Notes: a model not told the origin generated them from the letters alone. A stretch of 64,000 bases of DNA from Paralithodes platypus (GCA_032716605.1 CM064519.1:21569297-21633296), one strand, 5' to 3'; positions 23,191 to 34,290 are shown, counted from the first letter of the stretch. Numbers and translations are program-made.

Positions 23191-26100
23191 TAAAATGCCC
23201 CAGAACGAGAAGCCCACCACAGAAGCCATGAACGAACACCACACAGAAACACCAAAGGAAAGGTCCACAGAACGAAAGGACCAGCTGACCGAGCCAGCCA
23301 TTTCAGACAGGCCCAAGCCCGCAGGGCTAAACAGCTCCAGGACACACCCATTTACCTTTACTAAAACTGACCATTTTCCACACCTCACGTACACTAACCC
23401 CCTCGTGTCCTACACTCCTAACTACAAAGATGATGAACAGGAATATACATTCATATTAAAAACACCCATGCCTGTCCCGACGTTGAGCCAATGCCAACAC
23501 ATCAGACAGCCATAAATATATCTATGTATGTTCTTACATCCGAGAAGTAGATGTTATATATCTTAGAAGTTCAAACACCCACGCTTGTCCCTAGACCTCG
23601 TATATCATTTTCCATGACGAGTATAGATATATGTAACCCGTGCTCAGTCGCCCCTTGCATTGCTCCTCTAGTAACTAAGTATTAATATTAACATTCCCTA
23701 ACATCTTGTCTTGCCAGACTAAGCTTCTGAAGACCCATCGCCCCATAAATCTATGTATGCAATCCTTAGGTTAAGTATTTTTATCCGCCATTGTGTTCAC
23801 CTTTTTCCATTTACTTTCCACAATTGTCATACGTCTTCCCCTTGCCTCCTTCGTATCCACAGCCCACACTACGCCAATTTATTTTGTGTCTTACACCTCT
23901 TACCCCAACCAGAGATTGTATAAGATAACCTGGTTACCAGTATCTGTCATAAGTACCCCGAAACAATAACTAAGTACCCCTACGAACTGCCACTGTGGTT
24001 GGTATTTTATATTTAATAGAAAACGCAGTTCCCAGGGCCAACTAATAGTATCCATAACCCTCTGACTGATCACATAACTCTATCTTTTCCAGACTCATAT
24101 ACCACCCCATAGTTGCATTCCCCGGTAGCATTTGGCTAACGTATTCTACTGCCTTTTCAAACTTCCATATCAATTGTAGCCTAATGCCACCCCACGCCGA
24201 GGGACCTTAGGGGCAAAATTTCCCTGTAGCCCTTGAACTCCCCCCCCCCCCTCTCATTAAGACACCCGCGCTTCTCGACTCTTGTCCGACCTAGCCTCTC
24301 TCTCATACCTCTTGAAGATCCTTGAATTGTCCGTTACTAACGCTCTCCAACCTTTTATATATATACTCCTATCCAGCCTACCTTCACTTAGTAGGCCAGA
24401 ACAACATTAGAACTTTACTAGCCCCTTGCATGCCATCTATTCTCTTACAACACATTCACAACCCTGCACCCAATGGTCGTCGGTGCGAGGCTAGCCGCCC
24501 CGCCAGTAACTAACTTCTATTGCCATACTTCCAGATAAATGTGGCAGAGTTAGCAACCCAGTCTCCACCATATCCAGCAAACCCTACAATTAACAACCAG
24601 CCGAGTAAAACCAGCTAGCTAAGGCACCTTCGGTTTTGGTATTAAAGACACTCACATCTGTCTCATACACAGAGGGTTATTACAAACACTGGTGATATGG
24701 CAAGCCCCTAGCCACAGCCGCCGGACGACTATATCAGAGAGAGGGCGCCCAGCTCCCCCTTTTTGCCCACCCGAGGAGGGAGACCCCCACCCCCGCGGAG
24801 GTATACCTGGCCCCTGTTTTGACTTTCGAGTCATTGCCAGGTAGCACAGGAATTCTTCCTATCAATGAACTAACCATGAATGACTAACACCTTTACTAAC
24901 CTCTATTAACTCACAATAAACCATTTACCTTTCTTGCATGCTCTGATCACTAAATTAGCACCTCAGCTATACCATAGAATGAAGATTGAACAATCTAGAG
25001 AGACGCTCCTATCACAGCTGTCCCCATCCTCCTCGCAAAGTAGATCCAGTCTCTCTCCCCTAAATACGTCCAGTATAGCCAAAATAGTACCTCTTACTAA
25101 GGCTCAGTTATATGAAAATATAAAGGCTTCCTATCGCCCTGTGCCACAACAGTAAATACCATCTTACCTAGTCCCCATATCTATTGAGAGCTCAATTAAG
25201 TCCATAAGACTCGAGATCCCTACTGTCTACAGGGTCCAGAACCGAGCCTATAAATCTAACTCCCGCCCCCAGTCAAATCAGTTGAAAGCTAGACACCAAC
25301 CAGGGGTCACTACCCTGCAGTTAATTTCTAGCTCTGCCCTTGTGTTGTTCCGGAGTGAGATCCCAGAACCGGCAGACTCCGTGGCAGATTTGGATAGAAG
25401 GACCTGCCCACGTATTGAAGAACTTCACACATATGGCCCCCTGGACGGCCGCGGAACCAGTCGTTAGCCCCCAACATCATGGACGCAAGATAACCAGGAC
25501 CAGACCCATCAGATACTACCCAAGATTCCCTTTAGCAGTACTACATATTACTGTGCTGTTTAGAGATTCACTAATTAATATTTCTACGAAGTGGCTAAGA
25601 CCTTGCCCAGTGTAACTCATACTTAACCATTCCATTTGGGACGTACTAAGCGATCAGTGCTCTTTAATTAACAGGCGACCTTGACTCTCGTAATTACCTT
25701 ATTCAGATATTAAAACTAGTGATATCTAACGTTCGCCCACTGATTTGCGTTCTATGTATTTCTGAGACAAGGATATAAAACTTAGATCAGTACCCCCTGA
25801 GGTTACTAGAATTCCCGTGCTCTAAAATACGCGTGTCTAATCTAGTCTGTGAACTACCACTTGTGCACCAGAGCTACCAGTAATAAATCTAACAGTGAAT
25901 ATGAATCTATAAGTAACATTGATGGTCTTCGGTATATAAACCTGTGAAATCAAAGCCAGTGATCAGAAGATTAATACCTGAACGTTGGAAGTGGGAGACT
26001 AGGTTCCATCCAGATCCACTTATGCTAGTGTTGTTCAATTCTATTATATTGTCTTACACAAGTATTCTGCAGTGGTATATCAATAAACGTGATCATGTAA

Positions 26101-26228
26101 CTTGCTACCATGTGTTTCTTTGTGTTCTCTATTCCTCATATCTTGTATTGTGCATGCAGCCTTATATACCCAGTCAATTTAGAACTCACATTACCCAAGT
26201 TAAACCTGTAGAAAAACAGGGCATAACA
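23191..26228 (+). repeat. 3' LTR (3038 bp)
   Basis: Aligned to the 5' LTR along its whole length, with rare substitutions and a few compensating single-base indels (for example near 24190 and 25437). Preceded by the purine tract at 23177-23190. Confidence 0.9.
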
Positions 26229-26325
26229 ACAATGTTATTCAGATTAAGAAGGGAATGTGAAAGTCAGTTTCAGATTATAAGGAAGTTGGAGCCATAAACA
26301 TCAATGTTTAATATAAATACAATAA

Positions 26326-27262
26326 TGTTATGCCCTGTTTTTCTACAGGTTTAACTTGGGTAATGTGAGTTCTGAATGACTGGGTATATAAGGCTGCATG
26401 CACAATACAAGGTATGAGGAATAGAGAACACAAAATAAACACACGGTAACACGACACAAGTTCACGTTTATTGACGTAAATAAATAAAGAGTATAGAAAG
26501 ATAGTAATTCTCGCACAAAACAAATAATAGAAGGGAACTGCTAGCATTAGCGGATCTGGATGGAGCCTAGTCTCCCACTTCCAACGTTCAGGTATATTCT
26601 TCTGATCACGGGTTTAATTAGCAAGTTTATATTTTACTGGAAGACCTCAATATATTCGTATAATTCAATGTCACTGAGTTGACCTCTTACTGGCTGGTCG
26701 CGTGCCCAAGTAGCAGCTCACAGTTAGGGTTAGACACGCGTATATTGTAGAACACGGAATCTCTAGTAACCTCATGGGGGTACTGATCTAAGTTTTATAT
26801 TCTTATGGCAGAAATACGTAGAACACAAATCAGTGGGCGAACGTTAGATATCACTAGAGTTTTAATATCTGAATAAGGTAATTACGAGAGTCAAGGTCGC
26901 CTGTTAATTAAAGAGCACTGATCGCTTAGTACGTCCCAAATGGAATGGTTACATATGAATTACACTGGGCAAGGTTTTAGCCACTTTATAGAAAGTTAAT
27001 AAGTGAGTATCAAGCTAGTACTATAACACTTAGTACTAGCAACATGAATCTTGAATAGTATTGGTAGATCTGGTCCTGGTTATCTTGCTTCCGGTGATGT
27101 TGGGGGCTAACGACTGGTTCCTCAGCCGTCCAGATGGTCCAAAATGTAGGAAGTTCTCAAGTCGGATCTCTTGACGATCGTTGCTGGCTACACACTTATA
27201 TACCCACAAATTTGTGTGAAGGTTATAAGGTGCACATTAGGACTTGTACATGGACAGATGCT
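26326..27262 (-). mobile_element. Truncated giant-LTR relative, inverted
   Basis: Reverse-complement match to about 19480-20308 of the giant LTR: gttgggggctaacgactggt, cccacttccaacgttcagg and gggtatataaggctgcatgc are shared. Divergence is clearly higher than between the two LTRs of the neighbouring element, so it is a related, older family member. Confidence 0.82.
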
Positions 27263-27662
27263 TGTAATGCCCTCGAAAATGTCCCGCACCCACAATAATA
27301 CTAACCCGAGTTGACGTCAGGTATAGCGTAAAATAGTTGTAGATGGTAAGTCCAATAAACTCATCACGTGATAACACCACGAGACTATCACCTGGTTCTT
27401 AAAAATCGGACTAAGGTTGCTATACTTTTAGTACGTCCGTGGTAGTACAGTGGGTTAGCGCGCGGGCCTGGTGGTGATGGTGGTGCGTCACTAACCAGGG
27501 TTCGAACCCCACCCAAGGCATCTCAAAACCTGTGGGTTTTTAGGGGGGTTAAATTCCCTTCAGAGGTTCGTACCCCGCGCCAGGTACCAGGAAAGGTTGA
27601 TCCTAAAGGTAGCCTGGGGAAAATTCCCATTCCTATTTAACCTGAAAAAACCTAGCATTTCA
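27263..27662 (+). repeat. 400-bp LTR with embedded tRNA-like segment
   Basis: Starts TGTAATGC and ends GCATTTCA. Positions 27435-27520 form a tRNA-like unit with an A-box-like tggtagtacagtgg and a perfect B box ggttcgaaccc (27499-27509). The same 400 bp recur inverted at 29697-30096 and, lacking the last bases, at 28746-29143. At 28598 a copy of its end is followed by ttggtggcagctaagg, the expected position and form of a primer-binding site, supporting the LTR reading. Confidence 0.8.
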
Positions 27663-27676
27663 TTAAATGAAGAGGA

Positions 27677-28288
27677 GTGGGGACAAGAGGAAGAAATTGC
27701 CCCCCATACCATGACCTCATACTATACCGAGGAAACCCTGGAAGAGGTAGATACCGACCCCCAGGATTTTTAAAGTATCCCCCGCCCACGATGGGCTCGG
27801 CGGGGGACGCCATAACTAGTCGCACTGCCCCCATTTATTACATGGCCAAAATCAAGGACATTCCTGTCCGCTTGCTAATCGACACGGGAGCTGCCAAGTC
27901 ATGTTTGTTCAAATCTTACTATGAAAAACATCCCCGACGATTTGGCCCTTTGTTAAACACCAAAACAGAACTCATCTCAGCTGCTGATACTTACTTAAAT
28001 CTCCTAGGAGACACTTTACCCCTATCAGTAACTACTCCTGACCCCCATGCTCGTTGTTATCACACATTTACAGTATTTTCCTCCAACTGTAAACATTATG
28101 ATGGTTTCCTTGGACTTGACCTCCTTCAAAAACTCCGGGCCCAGATTGACTGCGGCCAAAGGCTGATCTCATTCAAAAACAAATTCCAGCCCAAAGCCTC
28201 TGACAAACCAATCACGCAGAAACCCATTCCCAAAAAGAAAATACAACCCCCCCCCTCAACAAACCCTGATTCAGGGTTACCAAGTTGA
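27677..28288 (+). pseudogene. Retropepsin (aspartic protease) fragment of an LTR element
   Basis: 203-residue frame containing IPVRLLIDTGAAKSCLF, the D-T-G active-site loop of retroviral-type proteases, and DGFLGLDLLQKLRAQIDC, matching the flap-distal part (usually iiLG.D.l). The N-terminus (RNCPPYHDL, RPPGFLKYPPP) may be the end of a gag-like region. There is no RT after it: at about 28244 the sequence turns into a hairpin. An almost identical copy lies on the opposite strand. Confidence 0.75.
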
Positions 28289-28482
28289 AAGCTAGACACC
28301 AACCAGTGGTCACTACCCTGCAGTTTACCTCTTCTCTGCCACGGAGTCTGCCGGATCTGGAATCTCACTCCGGAACAACACGAGGGCAGAGCTAGAGGTA
28401 AACTGCAGGGTAGTGACCACTGGTTGGTGTCTAGCTTTCAACTTGGTAACCCTGAATCAGGGTTTGTTGAGGGGGGGGGTTG
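28244..28482. repeat. Perfect 89-bp inverted repeat (hairpin), 61-bp loop
   Basis: Arms 28244-28332 and 28394-28482 are exact reverse complements, including a 9-base C/G run and the sequence gttgaaagctagacaccaac. Arm and loop resemble the giant LTR around 19357-19470. Confidence 0.92.
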
Positions 28483-28745
28483 TTTTTTCTTCAGAGGTTC
28501 GTACCCCGCGCCAGGTACCAGGAAAGGTTGATCCTAAAGGTAGCCTGGGGATAATTCCCATTCCTATTTAACCCTGGTAAAACCTAGCATTTCATTGGTG
28601 GCAGCTAAGGAGCGTGACCAGGTAGCTACGTGGAGCACCCGTCACGCGAACCCTAAAAACCATATTGAGATAGCTGAGGTAAAAAGGCTACGATACCTTA
28701 CGACCTTACGAGGCTAGGGACTAGCCTAACTAAAAAGGAATGTGG

Positions 28746-29143
28746 TGTAATGCCCTCGAAAATGTCCCGCACCCACAATAATACTAACCCGAGTTGACGT
28801 CAGGTATAGCGTAAAATAGTCGTAGATGGTAAGTCCAATAAACTCATCACGTGATAACACCACGAGACTATCACCTGGTTCTTAAAAATCGGACTAAGGT
28901 TGCTATACTTTTAGTACGTCCGTGGTAGTACAGTGGGTTAGCGCGCGGGCCTGGTGGTGATGGTGGTGCGTCACTAACCAGGGTTCGAACCCCACCCAAG
29001 GCATCTCAAAACCTGTGGGTTTTTAGGGGGGTTAAATTCCCTTCAGAGGTTCGTACCCCGCGCCAGGTACCAGGAAAGGTTGATCCTAAAGGTAGCCTGG
29101 GGAAAATTCCCATTCCTATTTAACCTGGAAAAACCTAGCATTT
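28746..29143 (+). repeat. Second plus-strand 400-bp LTR
   Basis: Near-identical to 27263-27662, beginning TGTAATGCCC; its last bases (GCATTT) are followed by aatttgattgg, where the inverted protease copy starts. Confidence 0.8.
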
Positions 29144-29682
29144 AATTTGATTGGTTTGTCAGAGGCTTTGGGCTGGAATTTGTTTTTGAATGAGATCAGC
29201 CTTTGGCCGCAGTCAATCTGGGCCCGGAGTTTTTGAAGGAGGTCAAGTCCAAGGAAACCATCATAATGTTTACAGTTGGAGGAAAATACTGTAAATGTGT
29301 GATAACAACGAGCATGGGGGTCAGTAGTTACTGATAGGGGTAAAGTGTCTCCTAGGAGATTTAAGTAAGTATCAGCAGCTGAGATGAGTTCTGTTTTGGT
29401 GTTTAACAAAGGGCCAAATCGTCGGGGATGTTTTTCATAGTAAGATTTGAACAAACATGACTTGGCAGCTCCCGTGTCGATTAGCAAGCGGACAGGAATG
29501 TCCTTGATTTTGGCCATGTAATAAATGGGGGCAGTGCGACTAGTTATGGCGTCCCCCGCCGAGCCCATCGTGGGCGGGGGATACTTTAAAAATCCTGGGG
29601 GTCGGTATCTACCTCTTCCAGGGTTTCCTCGGTATCGTCTGAGGTCATGGTATGGGGGGCAATTTCTTCCTCTTGTCCCCAC
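29116..29682 (-). pseudogene. Retropepsin fragment, inverted copy
   Basis: Same protein as at 27677-28288 (LLIDTGAAKSCLF, GFLGLDLLQKL), differing by single substitutions and one Pro codon deletion. After GQRLISFKNKFQPKASDKPI the frame runs into LTR sequence. Confidence 0.75.
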
Positions 29683-29696
29683 TCTTCTTCATTTAA

Positions 29697-30096
29697 TGAA
29701 ATGCTAGGTTTTTCCAGGTTAAATAGGAATGGGAATTTTCCCCAGGCTACCTTTAGGATCAACCTTTCCTGGTACCTGGCGCGGGGTACGAACCTCTGAA
29801 GGGAATTTAACCCCCCTAAAAACCCACAGGTTTTGAGATGCCTTGGGTGGGGTTCGAACCCTGGTTAGTGACGCACCACCATCACCACCAGGCCCGCGCG
29901 CTAACCCACTGTACTACCACGGACGTACTAAAAGTATAGCAACCTTAGTCCGATTTTTAAGAACCAGGTGATAGTCTCGTGGTGTTATCACGTGATGAGT
30001 TTATTGGACTTACCATCTACGACTATTTTACGCTATACCTGACGTCAACTCGGGTTAGTATTATTGTGGGTGCGGGACATTTTCGAGGGCATTACA
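29697..30096 (-). repeat. 400-bp LTR, minus strand
   Basis: Exactly 400 bp from TGTAATGC (30096) to GCATTTCA (29697), near-identical to 27263-27662 in reverse, including the tRNA-like block. Confidence 0.85.
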
Positions 30097-30101
30097 AATA
30101 A

Positions 30102-30384
30102 TAATGTAGGTTTCTGATGGATAGAAAATATGTTGAATTGGGTTTTATGAATAAATAAATGCAGTAGCTAGCACTACAACCGTACTTTAGCTGGTAATTC
30201 TGCTAAATATCGATGTCTACAGCTCCAACTTCCTTATAACCTGGAACCCACAAGTGGTCAATTGAGATATCTTATAGCCCTTTTATTGATAGAGGTCCTT
30301 CCTAAGCTAAATAAAATACTAAACTAGTCTAATGATAGCCAGAATAAAACACAGAAATGCGTCATCGTATCCTGAAGGTTTGTT
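30102..30384. other. Intron sequence with MITE-like repeats
   Basis: Contains ccttcctaagctaaataaaat and atgatagccagaataaaac, shared with the interiors of the TTAA MITEs near 31.1, 35.8 and 38.2 kb. No gene seen. Confidence 0.5.
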
Positions 30385-30660
30385 TTTTCTGGACCCCCTT
30401 CTCCCTAATGTTTAGCCTCATTAGGTTTCTAGATTTAAAGATATTTGCTCCATTAATTTGATGATTTTAAGAACTTATGTGCCATTCAGGTGTCAATTTT
30501 GTCTGGTGAGCAATAGCGAACCTGTAATTTAGGAGAAACCGACTTTCTACCGAAAAACGTACAAATTTATCTCGATGGGGGTCTCGGGGGTATTTTTTAA
30601 GCTTGATGGAGGTCTTGTGAGAAAACTTAAGAAAATATTAAATAAATAAATAGATTAACA
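30385..30660 (+). mobile_element. Diverged member of the GGGGAGGCAGACC MITE family
   Basis: Parallel to 13075-13390: ttctggacccccttctccct, ttctaccgaaaaa and aagcttgatggaggtct are shared. The terminal repeats are lost. Confidence 0.65.
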
Positions 30661-30664
30661 TATT

Positions 30665-30755
30665 AACCCGTCCAATACCAGCGACGGCTGGGAGCCGTCA
30701 GTAGATAAGTCACTCCCCAGTCCCAGCGACGGCTGGGAGCCGTCAGTAATGTACT
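30665..30755. repeat. Duplicated palindromic motif
   Basis: The block cagcgacggctgggagccgt occurs twice, about 52 bp apart; gacggctgggagccgtc is itself an inverted repeat. Confidence 0.8.
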
Positions 30756-31004
30756 TTCCTTGTAACTGCCTGTATCAGGCTGTGCCTGGTACCACGACCG
30801 TTTGAGCACTGCTCTCGATATGGCAACACTTCTCAGCTTATATCCAACCCTCTGAAGGCTGGGAGAGCCAGTCTTCCTTCATCTCTTGAGGTGGAAGGTT
30901 GTTCTATCTTGCCAATTTGGCCACATTGCTTGGGACTGGGGGGGGGGGGACTTTTATTACTGTATCCTCCTGTACAGTAGGGGTTAATACAAATCTCCCC
31001 TTAA

Positions 31005-31210
31005 CTCCTTCTGTACCGGCGACGTCTTTTTCATTTTATTCTAACTATATTTAGATAATTTTGTGCAGTTTAAGAAGGATCTGTGGTAGTAAAAATAGTT
31101 AAGTGAGCGAGTTTGAAGCCTGTTAATTGCTTAGGCCCATTTTAAGCTGAATACAATCGTCTTATTGTAGCCAGAATTAAGTTAAAGGGACGGCACCGGT
31201 ACAGAAGAGG
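31005..31210. mobile_element. TTAA-flanked MITE (CTTCTGTACCGG family)
   Basis: A 206-bp element between TTAA at 31001-31004 and 31211-31214. Its inverted ends are ctccttctgtaccggcgacg and, as reverse complement of the right end, cctcttctgtaccggtgccg. No ORF. It ends 24 bp from the 5' splice site of the Toll exon at 31236-31385. Confidence 0.82.
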
Positions 31211-31235
31211 TTAAGAAAACAATGGTAGAACTGAC

Positions 31236-31385
31236 CAATGGTAGTGATAAGGTTGGATGCAGCGACGACTGATCTGAGCCTACACCATAGGGGCGATGTG
31301 ATCCCGCGCAGATTGGACAGTTTATTTCTCTGTAGGAGGAGAGTCTCGGCTTTAAGCGGCCCTATGACTGGGATCGTTGTCAGTC
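31236..31385 (-). CDS. Toll exon: start of second LRR block
   Basis: A 150-nt exon that completes the LRRNT (GLTTIPVIGPL, the usual end of such a cap) and encodes the first LRR of the second block (LLLQRNKLSNLRGI, then NLITTI). The acceptor is ...ttcccgcag. I chose the donor G|gtcagt because it matches two other donors in this gene and gives the phase needed by the next exon. A GT four bases further on would break the frame. The element ending at 31210 (TTAA MITE) lies 24 bp beyond the donor. The following intron is the 15-kb one. Confidence 0.83.
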
Positions 31386-31599
31386 CTGCGGGAAAATACA
31401 CAAAATACAGTGATTCACTATTTGCAAACATAATACATAATAATGGAAAAGATTGAGGGTATAAAAAGGGTATGAAAAGGGTATTACAGTATAATGTAAA
31501 ACTTGCAAATTAACAAACTAAATTATTATTGTGTATATTGTAATAAATTGAGGGTATAAATAAGATAATGAATAAGGCATACAAGATTATTGGGTACAT

Positions 31600-32025
31600 A
31601 TGAAAAAGGTATGCAAAAAGGAGAGAAGAAAGCTGTATGTGATGGAGATGAGCTGCTTGAGGAGTATGTGTGGAGTGACTCATAGAGACAGATTGAGGAA
31701 TGAAGAGATACGTAGGAGAGTGGGGCAGCAGGAACATTTGTCTGCCAGAGTGGACAGAAGGGTGCTGAGCTGGAATGGATGATGAAAGGCTTACAAAGAG
31801 AATATGTGAGTCAGATACAAGGGGAGCTAAAGGGGTAGGAAGACCTCCATTGAGATGGAGAAACTGTGTAGGACAAGTGTTTGAAGATAGAGGAATGACT
31901 ATAGATCAGGCAAAAGAAGTTAAAATAAATCAGAATGAATGGAGAATGCTAGTGAATAGAGGAGTGTAAACGCGGTCGTTTGGGAATGGGGATCAGGCGC
32001 CAGTTGGACTAGATAATAGTCCATC
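31600..32025 (+). mobile_element. LINE C-terminal fragment
   Basis: Encodes CLRSMCGVTHRDRLRNEEIR, then after a small deletion MDDERLTKRICESD and GRPPLRWRNCVGQVF. Close to 3180-3600. RT catalytic region missing. Confidence 0.75.
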
Positions 32026-32859
32026 TTCTCTGTTCTCATGTTTATCGTATAAGTAAAATATACGCAAATGGATCAGAAATAATGTTTTATTTGGGAAATA
32101 TAACAAATTCTGTCAGAATCGAAGGTATTTTTTTCGCATACACGGGCGTTTAAAAAAAACAATTGTGCTTTCGTCGGGTTAAAGGGAGTGTTTCAAAATA
32201 CAGTATTTCATTAGCGTGTCAAAATTGTTCACTATTATCTATATTACCTTTCACTGCAGGTGATACTGCACTGGATATAATAAAGGGTATAAAAAAGTAT
32301 ATATGATCTTTGGGTATATCGATGGTGATTTTACATGTCTGTCCTTGTATAAGATGGGTTATTACCACCAATATACCTTTAAATGGGTAGATTATTTGGA
32401 CACTTTAATTACCCTTTTCATACCGATCATAGTTAGAAGAGTTTATATAAAGTTATAGACAGATGAAGCAGACACATGTGATGGAGAGATTTGGCATAGT
32501 TTTTCCACCACCAGGGCTTAACAGTAGGCTATTCTAGAAAATAATTAATCAGTGGTTTTACGCACTTTTAACAACTTAAATAAAGCTTCTTTTCATCTTC
32601 GAACTATAATTAACTACACAGGAGCAATATATTCAGCCACACATCCACAACACATGTAACTGCTTCATCTGTCTTTAATTGTACAGTCAAGAGCATAAAA
32701 CGCGAAGCACCCATTTGAATCAGTATTGAAAGCAAACAAGACAATACAATACATTATTATAGCCCAGATTATTATACCCCCAGGGGGTAAGGGGGACTTC
32801 ATCTAATGGTGGAGGAAAAAATAATATGCCTCACGCATCCTACTGTGTGTCGTACAAGG
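32026..32859. other. A/T-rich intron sequence
   Basis: No exon, ORF or repeat recognised. Confidence 0.4.
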
Positions 32860-33335
32860 TGACTAATAGGGGGGATGGCGATAGACTTGTGGACCAACAG
32901 CCATTACTATGCAATAAAGTCTTTATCTTAGCACTGTCTTGGTATGGCACTGCCAAGTCTGGTGGGGTGTGGATAGGTGCCACAGGGGACTGAGTCTTAC
33001 CTGGGCGCTGTTTGGCACCACACCTGTGTCGGCAACAGTGTTTGCATGTTGGAGCAGTGTTGGGGCAGGACTTTATTGTTCTATAGTCCAAATTGCCTAA
33101 TATACAGTAGAGTCTTGTTATGGTGCTGTCTTTTTGTAACACTGTTAAGGCTGGTGTGGTTGCAGACACTGCAGGTGCAAGTGCTGTGTTGAGTCTAGCT
33201 GAGGCACGGTTAGCAATATACCAACATCAGCCACAGTGATGACTTGGTGGGGCAGTGTTGTGGCAGGACTTTATTGTACTACAGTACACTCTAACTACTG
33301 AAAGGCAACCCCGTCTGAGCCGTTACAATGCATGC
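32860..33335. repeat. Degenerate internal repeats
   Basis: Blocks with cagtgttggggcaggactttattg recur in diverged form (about 32915, 33054 and 33253). Possibly an old minisatellite. Confidence 0.4.
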
Positions 33336-33360
33336 AATGCAACAATGACGCCAAACCACT

Positions 33361-33392
33361 GTATGTATGTATGTATGTATGTATGTATGTAG
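33361..33392. repeat. (GTAT)n microsatellite
   Basis: Eight uninterrupted GTAT units, about 80 bp beyond the donor of the Toll exon at 33472. Confidence 0.95.
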
Positions 33393-33471
33393 ATGCTTCA
33401 GAACTTGTCTTTAAAGGTTCAAAGATTCGAACTGGTGTAACTTTATATATGCTGAGAAGTTAGAACTGTAC

Positions 33472-33672
33472 CTGCATCCTGACAATCGACAATCTTGGCT
33501 TTCTCATCACACTTGCAGTTGTTCGGACAATGTTGCCAGCCACAGCGAGTGATACCAGACAACTTGAAGCAGTCAAGGTCCTCTCTACCCATCACCAAGC
33601 CCTTGTTGGAAGCGGCATAGTTCCACAGGGGGTAGAGGGAACAGTCATTGCAGGATTCATTCCAACTATTGT
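33472..33672 (-). CDS. Toll exon: first LRRCT plus LRRNT
   Basis: A 201-nt exon encoding the cysteine clusters that divide the Toll ectodomain. The first part (NSWNESCNDCSLYPLWNY, then DLDC and RC) is a C-terminal LRR cap. It is followed directly by CPNNCKCDEKAKIVDCQDA, an N-terminal cap of the next LRR block. The LRRCT-LRRNT juxtaposition is characteristic of arthropod Toll proteins. The acceptor is ...ctccccag and the donor is G|gtacag; phases are 2 nt in and 1 nt out. The Asn-Glu-Ser just before the first cysteine is a possible N-glycosylation site. Confidence 0.88.
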
Positions 33673-34125
33673 CTGGGGAGTATATTAAAGACAAGGAATT
33701 AATGCAGAAAGACATACCATATCCAAACAGTAGACAGCAAGCAATAGATTAGTAGTAAAGGTAAATAATTGAAGCACAGCAAGACCGCTACATATTGAAG
33801 AGAAAACAATAGTCAGACAGACAAGCAGACACAGCCAAAAACTCTTTCATAAATAACAAATGTAATGAACTTTCCAACTCTAGCTCTTCCCAAGCTTTTT
33901 GGCATCTATCAATTTTACTTCCTGGTCTTTCCTTACTCAGTTCCATTCCGATGCCATCATCACCTCTTCCTCTGGCAATACTGAGCTAAACTTACAACAA
34001 CAACAAAACTCAACTTTGAATGATTCGGGTGCTATTCTTCCCTCTCCACCCACCTCTCTCTTACTTATACTGTACCTAATATATTAATCTCTTCCTAAGA
34101 TGTACTTTCTGCCCTCTCTGGCTTT
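33673..34125. other. Intron sequence
   Basis: Nothing recognisable apart from a CAA run near 34000. Confidence 0.4.
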
Positions 34126-34130
34126 AACCC

Positions 34131-34290
34131 CTTCAGTACCTGTGACATCCTTTTAATTATATTCTGGCAACTATAAGACAATTTTAATCAGCTTAGGAAG
34201 GATTACAGAATATCTCAATCCTTTTAGCTATCATATACCCTTCATAAGCTATATATAAAATCTTCTAAATGCAGCTGAAATAAAATAAAA
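34131..34290. mobile_element. Left part of a TTAA MITE
   Basis: Starts after TTAA with ccccttcagtacctgtgacatc and shares tcagcttaggaaggat and tctcaatccttttagctat with the other elements of this group. Its right end is replaced at about 34290 by (AAT)n and a different repeat. Confidence 0.55.

Larger units (their letters stand above)
17271..26228 (+). mobile_element. Non-autonomous LTR retrotransposon (giant LTRs, gag-like only)
   Basis: An 8958-bp element with two 3038-bp direct LTRs (17271-20308 and 23191-26228) that differ at only a handful of positions, and a 2882-bp interior. The flanking 5-bp duplication is acaat (17266-17270 and 26229-26233). Internal order: primer-binding-like ttggcggcagcggtgg right after the 5' LTR, one gag-like ORF, a proline-coding C-rich stretch, a tandem repeat, and a purine tract (gaaggagagggaag) before the 3' LTR. 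No protease, RT, RNase H or integrase is present. Near-identical LTRs imply recent insertion with pol functions supplied in trans. It accounts for 60% of the 15-kb Toll intron. Confidence 0.9.
26326..30096. mobile_element. Palindromic composite LTR element
   Basis: A 3771-bp block flanked by aataa on both sides (26321-26325 and 30097-30101) and bounded by TGTTATGCCC at the left and GGGCATTACA at the right. Contents from left: an inverted 3'-part of a giant-LTR-like sequence (26326-27262), a 400-bp LTR in plus orientation (27263-27662), protease/pol fragment plus (to 28214), a perfect hairpin (28244-28482), a 3' piece of the 400-bp LTR plus leader (28492-28745), a second 400-bp-type LTR (28746-29143), then the same protease fragment and LTR on the minus strand (29147-30096). 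Segments 27263-28214 and 29147-30096 form near-identical inverted arms of about 950 bp. It looks like a rearranged cDNA inserted as one unit. Confidence 0.72.

Noticed and set aside
27435..27520. Possible functional tRNA gene
   Set aside because: A and B boxes are good, but the acceptor stem does not pair and the segment sits in all LTR copies; treated as a captured SINE-like block.
31230..31235. Alternative donor gttcta for the exon at 31236-31385
   Set aside because: It would leave phase 2, which the next exon cannot complete; gtcagt fits both phase and the other donors of the gene.
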